From NCBI GenBank assembly GCA_016649715.1, contig JAENXC010000001.1, forward strand, positions 124,001-188,000: a stretch of 64,000 nucleotides of DNA. The letters run 5' to 3'. Source of the DNA: Flavobacteriaceae bacterium. GTDB taxonomy: Bacteria > Bacteroidota > Bacteroidia > Flavobacteriales > Flavobacteriaceae. The translations under genes were made by a program, and so were the position numbers. Positions 43,679-52,639 of this stretch are shown here, in pieces (position 1 is the stretch's first letter; the number at the start of each line of letters is the position of its first letter). The notes under the pieces are model-generated. The model saw only the letters and a list, made by a program, of their open reading frames with translations. It was not told the DNA's origin and made no database searches.

Positions 43679-44137
43679 TCAGACTTCATGGATTAAAAAA
43701 TTCATGGTAGAAGATACAATTAATTTTTCGTCAAAAAAGGTTTCTGTTGAAAGGCTGCACATTGTAACTTGGCCTGTATCAAATCTTGAAAGAAGTTTTG
43801 CTTTAGTTACAATAGTATCTCCACCTTTTGGCAGTTCAAAAATTTCCACTTTTTTGATGGAGCTGATGTAGCCTACCAATTTATTGCCGTTTCCTTCCAA
43901 ATCGTCTTTTTCAAAAAAACTTTGCCCCACCACGCCCGAAGCGGCTTGGGCCGCGTTTTCGATTAATCCCGTTTCGGAAAATTTTCCATTTTTCAAAAAA
44001 ATGCAATCTTCTGAAATACGGAATTGTGTGGCAACGGAATCTTCATCAATTTCAAGTACTGAGGAAACCATCAACATAGGCTCACGGTGTGGCAGAAAAT
44101 TTGAAATGTCAATATTTGATAAGTCCTTCTTCTTCAT
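43679..44137 (-). CDS. Hot-dog dehydratase-like protein (ApeP type) 2
   Basis: From ATG 44137, 152 residues with the FabZ/FabA fold: FLPHREPMLMVSSVLEI opens the domain and GKFSETGLIENAAQAASG is the active-site helix. The Glu is present (GLIEN), but the HFPG His loop is shortened and has no His. It overlaps the preceding gene as TAATG. The longer frame start at 44191 lies inside that gene and is not used. It is probably a partner for another hot-dog subunit. Confidence 0.85.
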   Translation of the reverse strand: MKKKDLSNIDISNFLPHREPMLMVSSVLEIDEDSVATQFRISEDCIFLKNGKFSETGLIENAAQAASGVVGQSFFEKDDLEGNGNKLVGYISSIKKVEIFELPKGGDTIVTKAKLLSRFDTGQVTMCSLSTETFFDEKLIVSSTMNFLIHEV

Positions 44138-44574
44138 TAATTGGCCAATACGGTTTTCATTTCGCTGGAAGCGATTATTTTGCCATCGCACTCGGTCTCA
44201 GCGGTTACCAGTGTAACGCCCATAATATCGTGAAGGATAATAACGGTGGTTTTTAATTCCTTTCCAATGGAAGGAAGTTCAAAAATTTCCGCTTTTTTTA
44301 TAGCACCAATGTAGCCAATGGGGGCATCTTCCTTTTTCAAAAAAAATTGATAACCCGTATAAAGTGCAACTGTTTGGGCCATATGTTCAATCAGGCCGGG
44401 AGCGGTAAATTTATTGTTTTGCGAAAAAATGTTTTCTTCGGAAATAGTCAATCCCGAAACCACTTTGTTTTCCTCAAAATGAAGCAATTTGTCCACCATC
44501 ACGAACGGCGCTTTCTGCGGAATCAATTTTCCGATGAAATCTTTGTCCGTTATTTCTTTGGTGAAAACATCCAT
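44137..44574 (-). CDS. Hot-dog dehydratase-like protein (ApeP type) 1
   Basis: A 145-residue FabZ-like protein. It shows LIPQKAPFVMVDKLLHF, then NKFTAPGLIEHMAQTVALYTG where the Glu of FabZ is kept but the HFPG motif is lost. With the next gene it forms a tandem pair probably born by duplication. It starts one base after the darB stop, so the pair is coupled to resorcinol formation. In aryl polyene synthesis, dehydratase subunits of this kind act as hetero-complexes. Confidence 0.85.
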   Translation of the reverse strand: MDVFTKEITDKDFIGKLIPQKAPFVMVDKLLHFEENKVVSGLTISEENIFSQNNKFTAPGLIEHMAQTVALYTGYQFFLKKEDAPIGYIGAIKKAEIFELPSIGKELKTTVIILHDIMGVTLVTAETECDGKIIASSEMKTVLAN

Positions 44575-45708
44575 TTAAACAACCGTTAAATAGGCGTAGG
44601 AATAAGCAAATCGTGCGCTTTCTGGCACTTGAAGAAATATTCTCTCTCCTTTTTTGAGGTTTCCAGAATGGACCAATTCTTCCAACATAAGATAGATGGA
44701 ACCGGCACCCACATTCCCCACTTTTTCAAGATTCAAAAACCATTTTTCCCAAGGCAAGTGAAGGCCTTGACGTTCAATTTCGTTGTAAAGATTTTCCTTG
44801 AAATAATAGGAAGAAATATGTGGTAAATAATAGTCTATGTCGTCTTCGGTGATGTTGTGTTTCGCCATTGCCAGTTTCATACTTGCAACGCCTTTTTGAA
44901 GTATATTTTCGGCCAGCAATTTCACATCTTGCTTCATTGCGAAAAGTGACATTTTTCCCCAGACCTCTGCTGGATATTCGCTCCAAGGTTTTAAGCTTCC
45001 GTCTTCCAGTTTGTCGCCACCGGCATACATACAGGTTTCTAGTTCAAAGGCGTAACTGTAGCCTTCCATCCATTCAATTTTTAGCGGGGTTTTCCCTTTT
45101 GGTTCACTTTCCAAAAGCATTGCTCCAGCGCCATCAGACAGCATCCAACGCAAAAATTCTTTGTTGAAAGCAAGGATTGGGTGTTCTTCAATTTCCAACA
45201 AATGCGCTACTTCGTCTTCAAAAATATCAGCTTTCATCCACGAAGAACAACGCTCTGAGCCTGTACAAACTGCATTGTTCACTTGTTCAGATTTAATGGC
45301 CATGTAGCCATATTTTAATGCGTTCATTCCGCTGCAACACGCGCCCGAAGGAGAGTTAATCTCTAAGTTTCCATTCTTTAAAAACCCATGGACCATTGCG
45401 GCATGGCTCGGCAAAATTTGGTCTGGGCTGGAAGTGCCACATGACAGCAGTTCAATTTGGTTTTTGTTGAAAGTTTCATCACACAAAGCTTCAACCGCTT
45501 CTGCGGCAAGTTGTGCGTTATTGTGTGTTATATTGCCATTTTGATCAATAGCATAGTAACGTGTTTTAATTTGGTTGTTCCGTAGGATGATGCGGCGGGC
45601 TTTTGATGTTTTTCCATTGATGACCCCCAGTTTTTCTTCCATTGCCTCGTTGTCAACGGGTTCATTTGGCAAAAACTTTGCAATCCTTGTAATGTAAACG
45701 TTCTTCAT
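44575..45708 (-). CDS. darB: DarB-type 3-oxoacyl-ACP synthase III
   Basis: A 377-residue KAS-III-type ketosynthase. The nucleophile is in SPSGACCSGMNALKYG (about residue 121) and the His in YYLPHISSYYF (about 294), with VGNVGAGSIYLMLEE as the Asn region. DarB joins two acyl chains on the way to dialkylresorcinols, the resorcinol half of flexirubin. Its stop-start overlap with darA and its neighbours fit the known dar gene order. Confidence 0.9.
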   Translation of the reverse strand: MKNVYITRIAKFLPNEPVDNEAMEEKLGVINGKTSKARRIILRNNQIKTRYYAIDQNGNITHNNAQLAAEAVEALCDETFNKNQIELLSCGTSSPDQILPSHAAMVHGFLKNGNLEINSPSGACCSGMNALKYGYMAIKSEQVNNAVCTGSERCSSWMKADIFEDEVAHLLEIEEHPILAFNKEFLRWMLSDGAGAMLLESEPKGKTPLKIEWMEGYSYAFELETCMYAGGDKLEDGSLKPWSEYPAEVWGKMSLFAMKQDVKLLAENILQKGVASMKLAMAKHNITEDDIDYYLPHISSYYFKENLYNEIERQGLHLPWEKWFLNLEKVGNVGAGSIYLMLEELVHSGNLKKGERIFLQVPESARFAYSYAYLTVV

Positions 45709-46625
45709 TAATCTTGCTTTAATGCAATTGATGAATAATAGGTTTTTTCCCGTTGAATTTTACGGTACATTGGGATATAAGTGAGCAAAAATACAATAAA
45801 TACTATTGGTGCTATTAGCCATATTGCAAATAACAAATAATATTTAAAAAAAACGAGCCATTTCTTTCTTTCTTCGCCTTCTTTTTTGATTAAATGATTG
45901 GCCCATTTTGTGAAGACCATATTGCCCCGAATATCTGTGGCAATGAGCGAGGGATCCACTTTTACGGCGCCAATATCCAGTAAATTTTGCTGCAAGTTTG
46001 AATATTCATTTTGAAGCAAAGCCTCTTTAATTGTCGTACCAAAACGGGAAGCGGCTTTAATATCTTCATCTGAAACACCAGGCTTCGGAAATATACCGAG
46101 CATCCTGGTTTTTTTCCCGCCCATTAACCAATGTACTATTGTAATCACACTGATGTGGTTCATATTTTTGTCCACCAAAGCGATATTTCCAACCAGTTTT
46201 GCTTTGTTGGCAACCAACAATTTCTTCACTTTTTCCTGCGCCATAATCCACATATTACGGCTAGCGGAAACGGTGACGACGGGTGTGTTGGCAAGTAAAA
46301 TTTTTGCTTCTTCAGATTTCAAAAAGGAGTTGATGGGGACGGATGGCGTTAAGAACCAGGTAGTATATCCCAAAAGAACGAGGTCATATTTCTTTTGAAG
46401 AATTTCAGAGGGTATCGCTTCCAAAGATGTGGGAATTTGAAGAAAAGTTTCGGGGAAAGCGCCATAAAATTCCTCTTGCTTCCAAGGAAATGGAAATTTT
46501 CTCTTCGGAATTATTTCGCAATAGGAAATGTTTATTTCTTCACATGAAATCGTTGAAGCGATATTCTTCAAAATATCTGTCAACTGCCCAGTTTGCGAAT
46601 AATAAATTATTAAAACTTCTTTCAT
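45708..46625 (-). CDS. darA: DarA-like dialkylresorcinol-forming enzyme (flavodoxin-like N terminus)
   Basis: A 305-residue protein that starts VLIIYYSQTGQLTDIL, a flavodoxin-like phosphate-binding loop, followed by VLLGYTTWFLTPSVPINSFL. The C terminus has a hydrophobic helix pair (VFFKYYLLFAIWLIAPIVFIVFLLTYIP), so it is probably membrane-bound. Proteins annotated as DarA in Flavobacterium have this size, start and position next to darB, and act with it in resorcinol ring formation. The assignment rests on that pattern, since the flavodoxin-like part alone is not specific. Confidence 0.78.
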   Translation of the reverse strand: MKEVLIIYYSQTGQLTDILKNIASTISCEEINISYCEIIPKRKFPFPWKQEEFYGAFPETFLQIPTSLEAIPSEILQKKYDLVLLGYTTWFLTPSVPINSFLKSEEAKILLANTPVVTVSASRNMWIMAQEKVKKLLVANKAKLVGNIALVDKNMNHISVITIVHWLMGGKKTRMLGIFPKPGVSDEDIKAASRFGTTIKEALLQNEYSNLQQNLLDIGAVKVDPSLIATDIRGNMVFTKWANHLIKKEGEERKKWLVFFKYYLLFAIWLIAPIVFIVFLLTYIPMYRKIQREKTYYSSIALKQD

Positions 46626-46628
46626 ACC

Positions 46629-47510
46629 TTAATCATTCGTCTCCCAAAAATCAAAATAATTGAACCATTGCAAGGGGTATTTTTTCAGCATCCATTCCAC
46701 ACTTTCGGTGTATTTTTTCAACAAGCCCTGTGCATCCCTGTTTTTTACTTCGGCTTGGCGTGAATAAAGATGGTAATGCTTGTTGGTTTCCTTCATTACA
46801 TAGACAAACAAAACCGGAACATTCAGCCTACTGGCCAATAAAAAAGGACCTGCGGGAAAATTCGCTTCTTTTCCCATCAATGATTCGGTCAAAACTTTTT
46901 GACCTTTCATATATCTATCGCCTGTGAAACAGACCAATTCGCCATTGCTCAGCGCATTGTTAATTTCAAAAATATGCGACATATCTTCCCTTACGAGGAT
47001 AAATTTGATCTTGGAACGCATGGTAACTTTTTCCATGTATTCCTTTATGTTTTGGTGTTCGGCATCGGTGGTAACGAGACTTATTTGTGAGCGGGTGTCA
47101 ATTTCCTCGAAAAAATATTCCGCGATTTCAAAATTGCCCACGTGGGCGCTTATCATAATTCCGCCCTGTTTTTTATCAAGAAGATTGGTTATGTTTTCAA
47201 CCCCGTCACATTCATAAGTAAACCGATGTTTTAGGCCAGAGGAAATCGCAGCCTTGTCTATAATGGTTTTACCGAAGATGTAATAACTTTTATAAATACT
47301 GAAAAGACTCTTTGATGCTGAATATTTCAGTCTTTTACGGAAATAATAATAGATAGACCTAGTATTTTTTCCAGCAAAGAAAACATAATATAAAGCAACG
47401 GGGTAAAGAAGCCCGTAAGCGGCTCGAACTCCCAATTCTCTGATAAAAAATACAAAGATTTTATACCCTAAAACGGTTCCTTTGCTCTTGCCTTCCCATT
47501 CACCTGCCAT
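46629..47510 (-). CDS. LpxL/HtrB-type lipid acyltransferase
   Basis: A 293-residue member of the LpxL/LpxM family. It has an N-terminal membrane helix (LGVRAAYGLLYPVALYYVFF), then the catalytic HX4E motif in SAHVGNFEIAEYFFEE (about residue 123), the SNGELVCFTGDRYMKG block and FPAGPFLLASRLNVPVLFVYV. It transfers acyl chains from ACP to a lipid or hydroxyl acceptor. In flexirubin clusters it is a candidate for esterifying the polyene acid to the resorcinol. It lies between the ACP at 47529 and darA. Confidence 0.88.
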   Translation of the reverse strand: MAGEWEGKSKGTVLGYKIFVFFIRELGVRAAYGLLYPVALYYVFFAGKNTRSIYYYFRKRLKYSASKSLFSIYKSYYIFGKTIIDKAAISSGLKHRFTYECDGVENITNLLDKKQGGIMISAHVGNFEIAEYFFEEIDTRSQISLVTTDAEHQNIKEYMEKVTMRSKIKFILVREDMSHIFEINNALSNGELVCFTGDRYMKGQKVLTESLMGKEANFPAGPFLLASRLNVPVLFVYVMKETNKHYHLYSRQAEVKNRDAQGLLKKYTESVEWMLKKYPLQWFNYFDFWETND

Positions 47511-47528
47511 AAACTGCTATTGCAAATT

Positions 47529-47771
47529 TCAGCTGATCTTTGTTTCAATCAGGTCATAAAAATCTTGGAGGGTTATAACATTCAGGAAATCCTCGCCCGT
47601 CAACTTTACGCCAAAGTTGGCCTCAATGGCAACAACCAAATCCACAAAATCCAAACTGTCCAGCTCCAAAGTTTCCTTTAAATTGGCCCTTGGCTCAATG
47701 TCTTCGGTCTCTACCTCAAACTCATCTACCAAAAAGTAGTTTATCTTTTCAACTATAACTTCTTTATTCAT
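47529..47771 (-). CDS. Acyl carrier protein
   Basis: From ATG 47771, 80 residues, acidic. The phosphopantetheine site is LELDSLDFVDLVVAIE with Ser39. The longer start at 47786 overlaps the ketosynthase gene; 47771 lies two bases after that stop. It sits between an active ketosynthase and a lipid acyltransferase, so it is the likely carrier for the chain that is handed over. Confidence 0.93.
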   Translation of the reverse strand: MNKEVIVEKINYFLVDEFEVETEDIEPRANLKETLELDSLDFVDLVVAIEANFGVKLTGEDFLNVITLQDFYDLIETKIS

Positions 47772-47773
47772 TT

Positions 47774-48994
47774 TTAATGTGTGCACTTTTTAATAATTAA
47801 TGCGGAATTGGTTCCACCAAACCCGAATGAATTGGACAAAAATACATCAATTTTTCTGTTTAACGTTTTGTTAACAAGGTTTAATTTTGAAGCAGCCTCG
47901 TCTGGTGTTTCAAGATTTATGTTTGGTGCAATGAAGGAATGTTCCATCATCAGCATGGAATAAATAACTTCACTTGCCCCTGCCATCCAACATTCGTGGC
48001 CGGTCATAGATTTTGTGGAGCTAACGTATGGGCCATTTTCTCCAAAAACATCGGTGATTGCTAGGGCTTCGTTCGCATCGCCAACAGGGGTTGAAGTGGC
48101 GTGGGCATTTACATAATCAATTTCCGAAGCTTTAATATTTGCTTGTGCCAATGCCATTTTCATAGCCCGAGAAGGACCATCAACGTTTGGGGTTGAAATA
48201 TGTTCGCCATTGGAAGAAAAACCGTAGCCTATAATTTCGCCCAGAATTGGCACGCCACGTTTTATGGCACTTTCGTAGCTCTCAATAATCAATGTGGCTG
48301 CTCCCCCGCTTGGCACTAAACCGTCTCTGTCCTTATCAAATGGACGGCTTGCTTTTGTTGGGTCCAGTTGGGTTGAAAAAACACCGAGACCGTCAAAACT
48401 GCCCATAGCGAGTTCGTTTATTTCTTGCGCCCCGCCGGAAATGATGCAATCCTGCAAACCATTTTTTATAAGAAAATAGGCCATCCCAATGGAATGGGAC
48501 CCACTGGCACAGGCAGCGCTGATGGTGAAATTAATTCCCTTCAATTTAAAAATGGTGGAAAGGTTCATCGTCACCGAAGAGTTCATCGCCTTAAAAATAG
48601 CACCCGAGCCTACCAAGGTTGTATCTTTCTTTTCACGAATTTTATCGACTGATTCTATTACCGATCGCGCGGTGCTGTCATTTCCATAGAGGATGCCCAC
48701 TTCGTTTTCATCGAGAAATTGTTGGTCTATTTTAGCGTTTTTGAGTGCTTCAACAGTGGCAGAATAGGCATATGCGCCTTCTTCGCCAAGACTGACCCTC
48801 TCTCTGCGCGAAAGTTGTTCTTTTAAATTTGGTTCTTCCACCCAACCCGTTAAACAGGAACGATAGCCGAAATCCTTTCGTTTTCCGTCGCAAATAATGC
48901 CAGACTTTCCATTGTATAATGACTCTTTAACCTCTTGCAGGTTTTTTCCGATGCAGGAATAAATGCCCATTCCGGTAATTACTACTCTTCTCAA
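47774..48994 (-). CDS. Beta-ketoacyl-ACP synthase (KAS II type), active
   Basis: A 406-residue ketosynthase with Cys in ISAACASGSHSIG (about residue 162), His in VNAHATSTPVGD and His in STKSMTGHECWMAGASE. The catalytic Cys-His-His set is complete. It stands between the ketoreductase and an ACP, the usual minimal aryl polyene unit, so it is the best candidate for the main elongating enzyme (ApeO-like). Confidence 0.92.
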   Translation of the reverse strand: MRRVVITGMGIYSCIGKNLQEVKESLYNGKSGIICDGKRKDFGYRSCLTGWVEEPNLKEQLSRRERVSLGEEGAYAYSATVEALKNAKIDQQFLDENEVGILYGNDSTARSVIESVDKIREKKDTTLVGSGAIFKAMNSSVTMNLSTIFKLKGINFTISAACASGSHSIGMAYFLIKNGLQDCIISGGAQEINELAMGSFDGLGVFSTQLDPTKASRPFDKDRDGLVPSGGAATLIIESYESAIKRGVPILGEIIGYGFSSNGEHISTPNVDGPSRAMKMALAQANIKASEIDYVNAHATSTPVGDANEALAITDVFGENGPYVSSTKSMTGHECWMAGASEVIYSMLMMEHSFIAPNINLETPDEAASKLNLVNKTLNRKIDVFLSNSFGFGGTNSALIIKKCTH

Positions 48995-49006
48995 TTCTCC
49001 TTCTTT

Positions 49007-49759
49007 TTAAGAATAAATCCCCCCATTAATATTAATCACTTCCCCCGTGATATATGAAGCTTTTGGCGAGGCCAAAAAACTGACCACATGCGCCACTTCT
49101 TCAGGTTCACCAAAACGGTTGGCGGGAATCATTTTTTTGAGTTCCTTTTCGTCAAGTTCTGCAGTCATATCACTTTTTATGAAGCCAGGGGCCACTGCAT
49201 TTACAGTAATGTTCCGTTTTGCAACTTCTTGTGCCAATGCTTTTGTGGCTCCAATAACAGCTCCTTTTGCCGCAGAATAATTTACTTGTCCCGGTGTTCC
49301 TTTTAAGCCCGAAACCGAAACCATATTGATAATCCTGCCGTATTTATTAACCAGTAATTTTTGAATCAAAGCATTGGTAACGTTGTAAAAACCGTTCAAA
49401 CTGGTGTTTATAACACTGTGCCAATCTTCAGGTTTCATCCACATAAAGAGGCCATCTTTTGTTATTCCGGCGTTGTTTATTATCACTTCAATGATAGCGT
49501 CTTTATTGGTTTCGTGCCATAAGGCAAATGCCTTATTTACAGAATTGGCGTCGGTAACGTCAAACTGGATTATTTCGCCTTTGCCGCCAAGTGCTTCAAC
49601 TTCATTCAGGGTTTGTTTTGCGGCTTCTTTATTTCCGTTGTAATTAATGAGAAGACTGTATTCCAAATCTTTGGCCAATTGAATACAAATTGCACGGCCA
49701 ATGCCACGGGAACCTCCTGTTACCAATGCGTATTTTTGTTTTTCTTTTTTCTCTTCCAT
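49007..49759 (-). CDS. 3-oxoacyl-ACP reductase (FabG/ApeQ type)
   Basis: A 250-residue short-chain dehydrogenase. It has the NADPH motif TGGSRGIG (residues 14-21), NNAGITKDGLFMWM, the catalytic Ser in SVSGLKGTPGQVNYSAAK with Tyr and Lys (about 157-165), and the FabG ending SYITGEVININGG. It reduces the beta-keto group after each condensation. A 12-base gap separates it from the ketosynthase. Confidence 0.94.
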   Translation of the reverse strand: MEEKKEKQKYALVTGGSRGIGRAICIQLAKDLEYSLLINYNGNKEAAKQTLNEVEALGGKGEIIQFDVTDANSVNKAFALWHETNKDAIIEVIINNAGITKDGLFMWMKPEDWHSVINTSLNGFYNVTNALIQKLLVNKYGRIINMVSVSGLKGTPGQVNYSAAKGAVIGATKALAQEVAKRNITVNAVAPGFIKSDMTAELDEKELKKMIPANRFGEPEEVAHVVSFLASPKASYITGEVININGGIYS

Positions 49760-49819
49760 TTAATTATTTTCTCGTAAAGACGCAAAGTTGTCTTTTCTCT
49801 TTCTTATGTATTCTGTTAT

Positions 49820-50953
49820 CTACTTTGAAGTATCCACAAAAGCCTCCGCGTTTTGGTGCCATTTGCCCAAAACCTTTCCAGTTTTATCGATGAATCCCCA
49901 CTCTTTGTTTTTCTTTACACGGGCAAGACCGTCAATAAAACCTTTATCGGAACCGCTTTGCAAAAAGCCAAACATTCCTATGGAAATGTCATATTCCATT
50001 GGGATTACCAATTTTCCGGTTTTATCGATAAAGCCCCAAAGTTTTTTTTCTTTTACTGGAGCCAAGCCGTTGTCAGAAAAAATTTCAGCATCTGCATATC
50101 CTAAATTGCCTAATTTTTCTCCCTTTTCATTTATATAGCTCCATTTTTTTCCTTCATTTACAGGTGCAAAACCAGCATTAAATGCCCGAGCTTTATCAAA
50201 AGTAGGCTGGATTACCCATTCGCCTTTTCCATTTATGAAACCCATTTTTTTATTGCTACGGGCGTAGGTCAATGGAGAGTCGTTTGTGAAATCCCAAATT
50301 TTATCGACTCCATTAATTGTTGTAAAAGTTCCGTTGATCAACACCCCAAAACTTTCACCTTTCCGGGCCCAAATTCCGTTTTTGCTGAAATCGCCAATCT
50401 CATTATAATCTGCAGGAACAAACGCTTCACCTTTTTTACTCAGTAATCCCCAAGTTTCACCGTTTTTGAATTTTGCATAGCCATTGTTGAAACCTTTTAT
50501 TTCATCGTATTTTGGTTCCAAAATAGTCTTTCCGTTGGTATCCATCAGTCCTATCTTTTCGCCACTACGGATTACGGCAACACCATTGTCAAAATCATAA
50601 TATTTATCTGTGGCGGGGGTGGAAAGTGTTTCGCCCTTGGTGTTTATGTATTTCCATTGGTCGTTTTGAAGCACAAGCGCATAACCAGAATTAAATTCTT
50701 TTACGCGGTCATATTCAGGCTGGATGGCCCATTCGCCAGAAGTATTAATAAAGCCCCATTTTTTGTCTTTCATTGCGGCGGCTAACTTGCCAGAAAAACT
50801 GGCTGCCTTTTCAAATTGAGGCTGAATGGCGTATTCGCCGGTTTTGTTTATGTAACCGAAGAGATCATTGTCGCGGACCAGGGCCAGTTCTTGTGCATAA
50901 AAAGAAGTGGTTACCATTAAAAAAGCGAGTGCGAAGGAAAAAATTGTTTTCAT
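49820..50953 (-). CDS. Secreted WG-repeat protein
   Basis: A 377-residue exported protein (signal MKTIFSFALAFLMVTTSFYAQ) made almost wholly of WG repeats: about ten to twelve units of 25-40 residues with cores such as KWGFINTSGEWAIQPEYD, KIGLMDTNGKTILEPKYD and LWGFIDKTGKLVIPMEYD. WG repeats are of unknown biochemical role, perhaps binding proteins or polysaccharides. It lies between the tyrosine ammonia-lyase and the ketoreductase, inside the pigment operon, with gaps of about 60 bases on both sides; its link to the pigment is unclear. Confidence 0.9.
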   Translation of the reverse strand: MKTIFSFALAFLMVTTSFYAQELALVRDNDLFGYINKTGEYAIQPQFEKAASFSGKLAAAMKDKKWGFINTSGEWAIQPEYDRVKEFNSGYALVLQNDQWKYINTKGETLSTPATDKYYDFDNGVAVIRSGEKIGLMDTNGKTILEPKYDEIKGFNNGYAKFKNGETWGLLSKKGEAFVPADYNEIGDFSKNGIWARKGESFGVLINGTFTTINGVDKIWDFTNDSPLTYARSNKKMGFINGKGEWVIQPTFDKARAFNAGFAPVNEGKKWSYINEKGEKLGNLGYADAEIFSDNGLAPVKEKKLWGFIDKTGKLVIPMEYDISIGMFGFLQSGSDKGFIDGLARVKKNKEWGFIDKTGKVLGKWHQNAEAFVDTSK

Positions 50954-51011
50954 AATAGTATCATTTTAAGTTGCTGAAGTTAAAAGAAACAATTTAAGGA
51001 TTATTTCGAAA

Positions 51012-52538
51012 TTATTTGGGAGAATCCATCAAAAATTCCTTTACCGAATTCACATATGGATACATTGCCACATCTTCTATGAAAACAGGAACAATGGCAC
51101 GAATTTCATCATACATTTTTTTGGTTTCGGACGAAACTTGATCCTGAACTTTTAAGTATTCTATTGCCTGAACAATGGTTATAAGCTCAATGGAAACAAC
51201 TTCAAAAGCGTTTTCAATTACCTTTTTCGCGATGAGCGCGGCGTTAGTGCCCATACTCACAATATCCTGATTGTCGTTGTTGTTCGGGATGCTGTGCACG
51301 TACATTGGGTTGCTGAGCATTTGGCTTTCGGCCGTGGTGGAAGTGGCGGTGAACTGTACGCCCTGCATTCCAAAATTCAACCCCAGTTTTCCCAAATTAA
51401 CAAAAGGCGGAAGAATGTCGTTCAATTTTGAATTCAACAAATAGTTAAGTTGGCGCTCGGAAAGCATCGTCATTTTTGCAACAACTATTTTCAGCTTGTC
51501 CATTTCAAGGGAAACATAATCGCCGTGGAAATTTCCGCCGTGATAAACGTTTCGTTTTTCAACATCGACAATTGGGTTGTCGTTGGCCGAATTCACTTCC
51601 TCTATCAATATTTTTTCAACCGTGTTCAGCGTGTCCAAAACGGGACCCAAAATTTGTGGCACACAGCGCAGGGAGTAATATTCCTGCACTTTTTCCTCAA
51701 AAACAACCACGTCTTTTGAACCATTATATAAGTGATGTTCGCGTTTTCTGGTAAGTTTGCTGTCTTTTAAATGGACGCGCATCATTTCAGCAATTTTGCG
51801 CTGGCCCTTGTGTTTTTTCGTTTCGTTAAGCTCCAAGGAAAGATGGTCGTCATACGCTTTCACAATTTCATTTATGGCCGATGATGCTTTGATCATCCAT
51901 TGCATAATCCGTCTTGTGTAAAGCACGTTTACCACACCAATACCTGTCATTACTGAGGTTCCGTTCATCAAGGCCAACCCTTCGCGGAGTTCCACTTTTA
52001 TGGGCTGAAGGTTTTCCAGTTTGAAAACTTCTTCGGTGTTTTTGCGGTCGCCTTTGTAAAAAACTTCGCCTTCGCCTATCAACACCAATGCTAAATGGGC
52101 AAGTTGCACCAAATCGCCACTGGCGCCCACGCCGCCGTGTTCATAAATTAGGGGGATTATGTTTTTGTTCAGCAATTCGCCCATCAATTTAATGACGGAA
52201 GGATGAACACCACTGTTGCCAAGGCTCAGCGTGTTCAACCGTGCAAGCATCGCAGCGCGGACGTATTGAGCCGGAATCGGGTTTCCCGTTCCCGAGGAAT
52301 GGCTGCGGATAAGGTTGTACTGTAACTGAATCCTTTCGCTGTCCTTAATTTTATACTGCGCCATGGGGCCGAAACCCGTGTTGACACCATAAATGGTCTT
52401 GTTTTTTGAAAATTCCTTCAGAAAATCGAAACTGTTTTGGACCCTTTCTATAATATCTTTGTGAAGCTGGACAGGATCACTTTTGAAAATTATTTGCTCA
52501 AAATCAGATATTTCCAGTTTTCCTTTTAATGTTGGCAT
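51012..52538 (-). CDS. Tyrosine ammonia-lyase (aromatic amino acid lyase family)
   Basis: A 508-residue enzyme of the HAL/PAL/TAL family. The MIO cofactor forms from Ala139-Ser140-Gly141 in HGGVGASGDLVQ. The catalytic Tyr is in YGVNTGFGPMA (Tyr50), and QYNLIRSHSSGTG carries the substrate-selecting Ser-His. Over long stretches, including FHGDYVSLEMDKLKIV and NPMYVHSIPNNNDNQD, it reads nearly like the well-studied F. johnsoniae tyrosine ammonia-lyase as I remember it. It would convert L-tyrosine to 4-coumarate, the aryl starter of flexirubin. It is the first minus-strand gene of the cluster, with its own promoter. Confidence 0.92.
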   Translation of the reverse strand: MPTLKGKLEISDFEQIIFKSDPVQLHKDIIERVQNSFDFLKEFSKNKTIYGVNTGFGPMAQYKIKDSERIQLQYNLIRSHSSGTGNPIPAQYVRAAMLARLNTLSLGNSGVHPSVIKLMGELLNKNIIPLIYEHGGVGASGDLVQLAHLALVLIGEGEVFYKGDRKNTEEVFKLENLQPIKVELREGLALMNGTSVMTGIGVVNVLYTRRIMQWMIKASSAINEIVKAYDDHLSLELNETKKHKGQRKIAEMMRVHLKDSKLTRKREHHLYNGSKDVVVFEEKVQEYYSLRCVPQILGPVLDTLNTVEKILIEEVNSANDNPIVDVEKRNVYHGGNFHGDYVSLEMDKLKIVVAKMTMLSERQLNYLLNSKLNDILPPFVNLGKLGLNFGMQGVQFTATSTTAESQMLSNPMYVHSIPNNNDNQDIVSMGTNAALIAKKVIENAFEVVSIELITIVQAIEYLKVQDQVSSETKKMYDEIRAIVPVFIEDVAMYPYVNSVKEFLMDSPK

Positions 52539-52569
52539 TTATTGTTGAATAAAATATTTTAATAATTTT

Positions 52570-52597
52570 TTGTCTTAAAATAATTTGATTACTTTAG
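52570..52597 (+). promoter_or_regulatory. Possible promoter of the FAD enzyme gene
   Basis: TTG at 52570 and TACTTTAG at 52590 (one mismatch to TAnnTTTG) are 17 bases apart and lie 43 bases before the ATG at 52640. It overlaps the divergent TAL promoter, so the two directions may compete. Confidence 0.3.
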
Positions 52598-52601
52598 ACT
52601 G

Positions 52602-52609
52602 CAAATTTA
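52602..52609 (-). promoter_or_regulatory. -7 box of the tyrosine ammonia-lyase gene and pigment operon
   Basis: TAAATTTG, an exact TAnnTTTG match, lies 64 bases before the TAL start and would give a leader of about 55-60 nt. It is the only obvious minus-strand promoter at the head of the cluster. A -33 TTG at the right distance is not clear. Confidence 0.5.
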
Positions 52610-52639
52610 GAATTTTTTAACAATCTATATCTTAATAAT

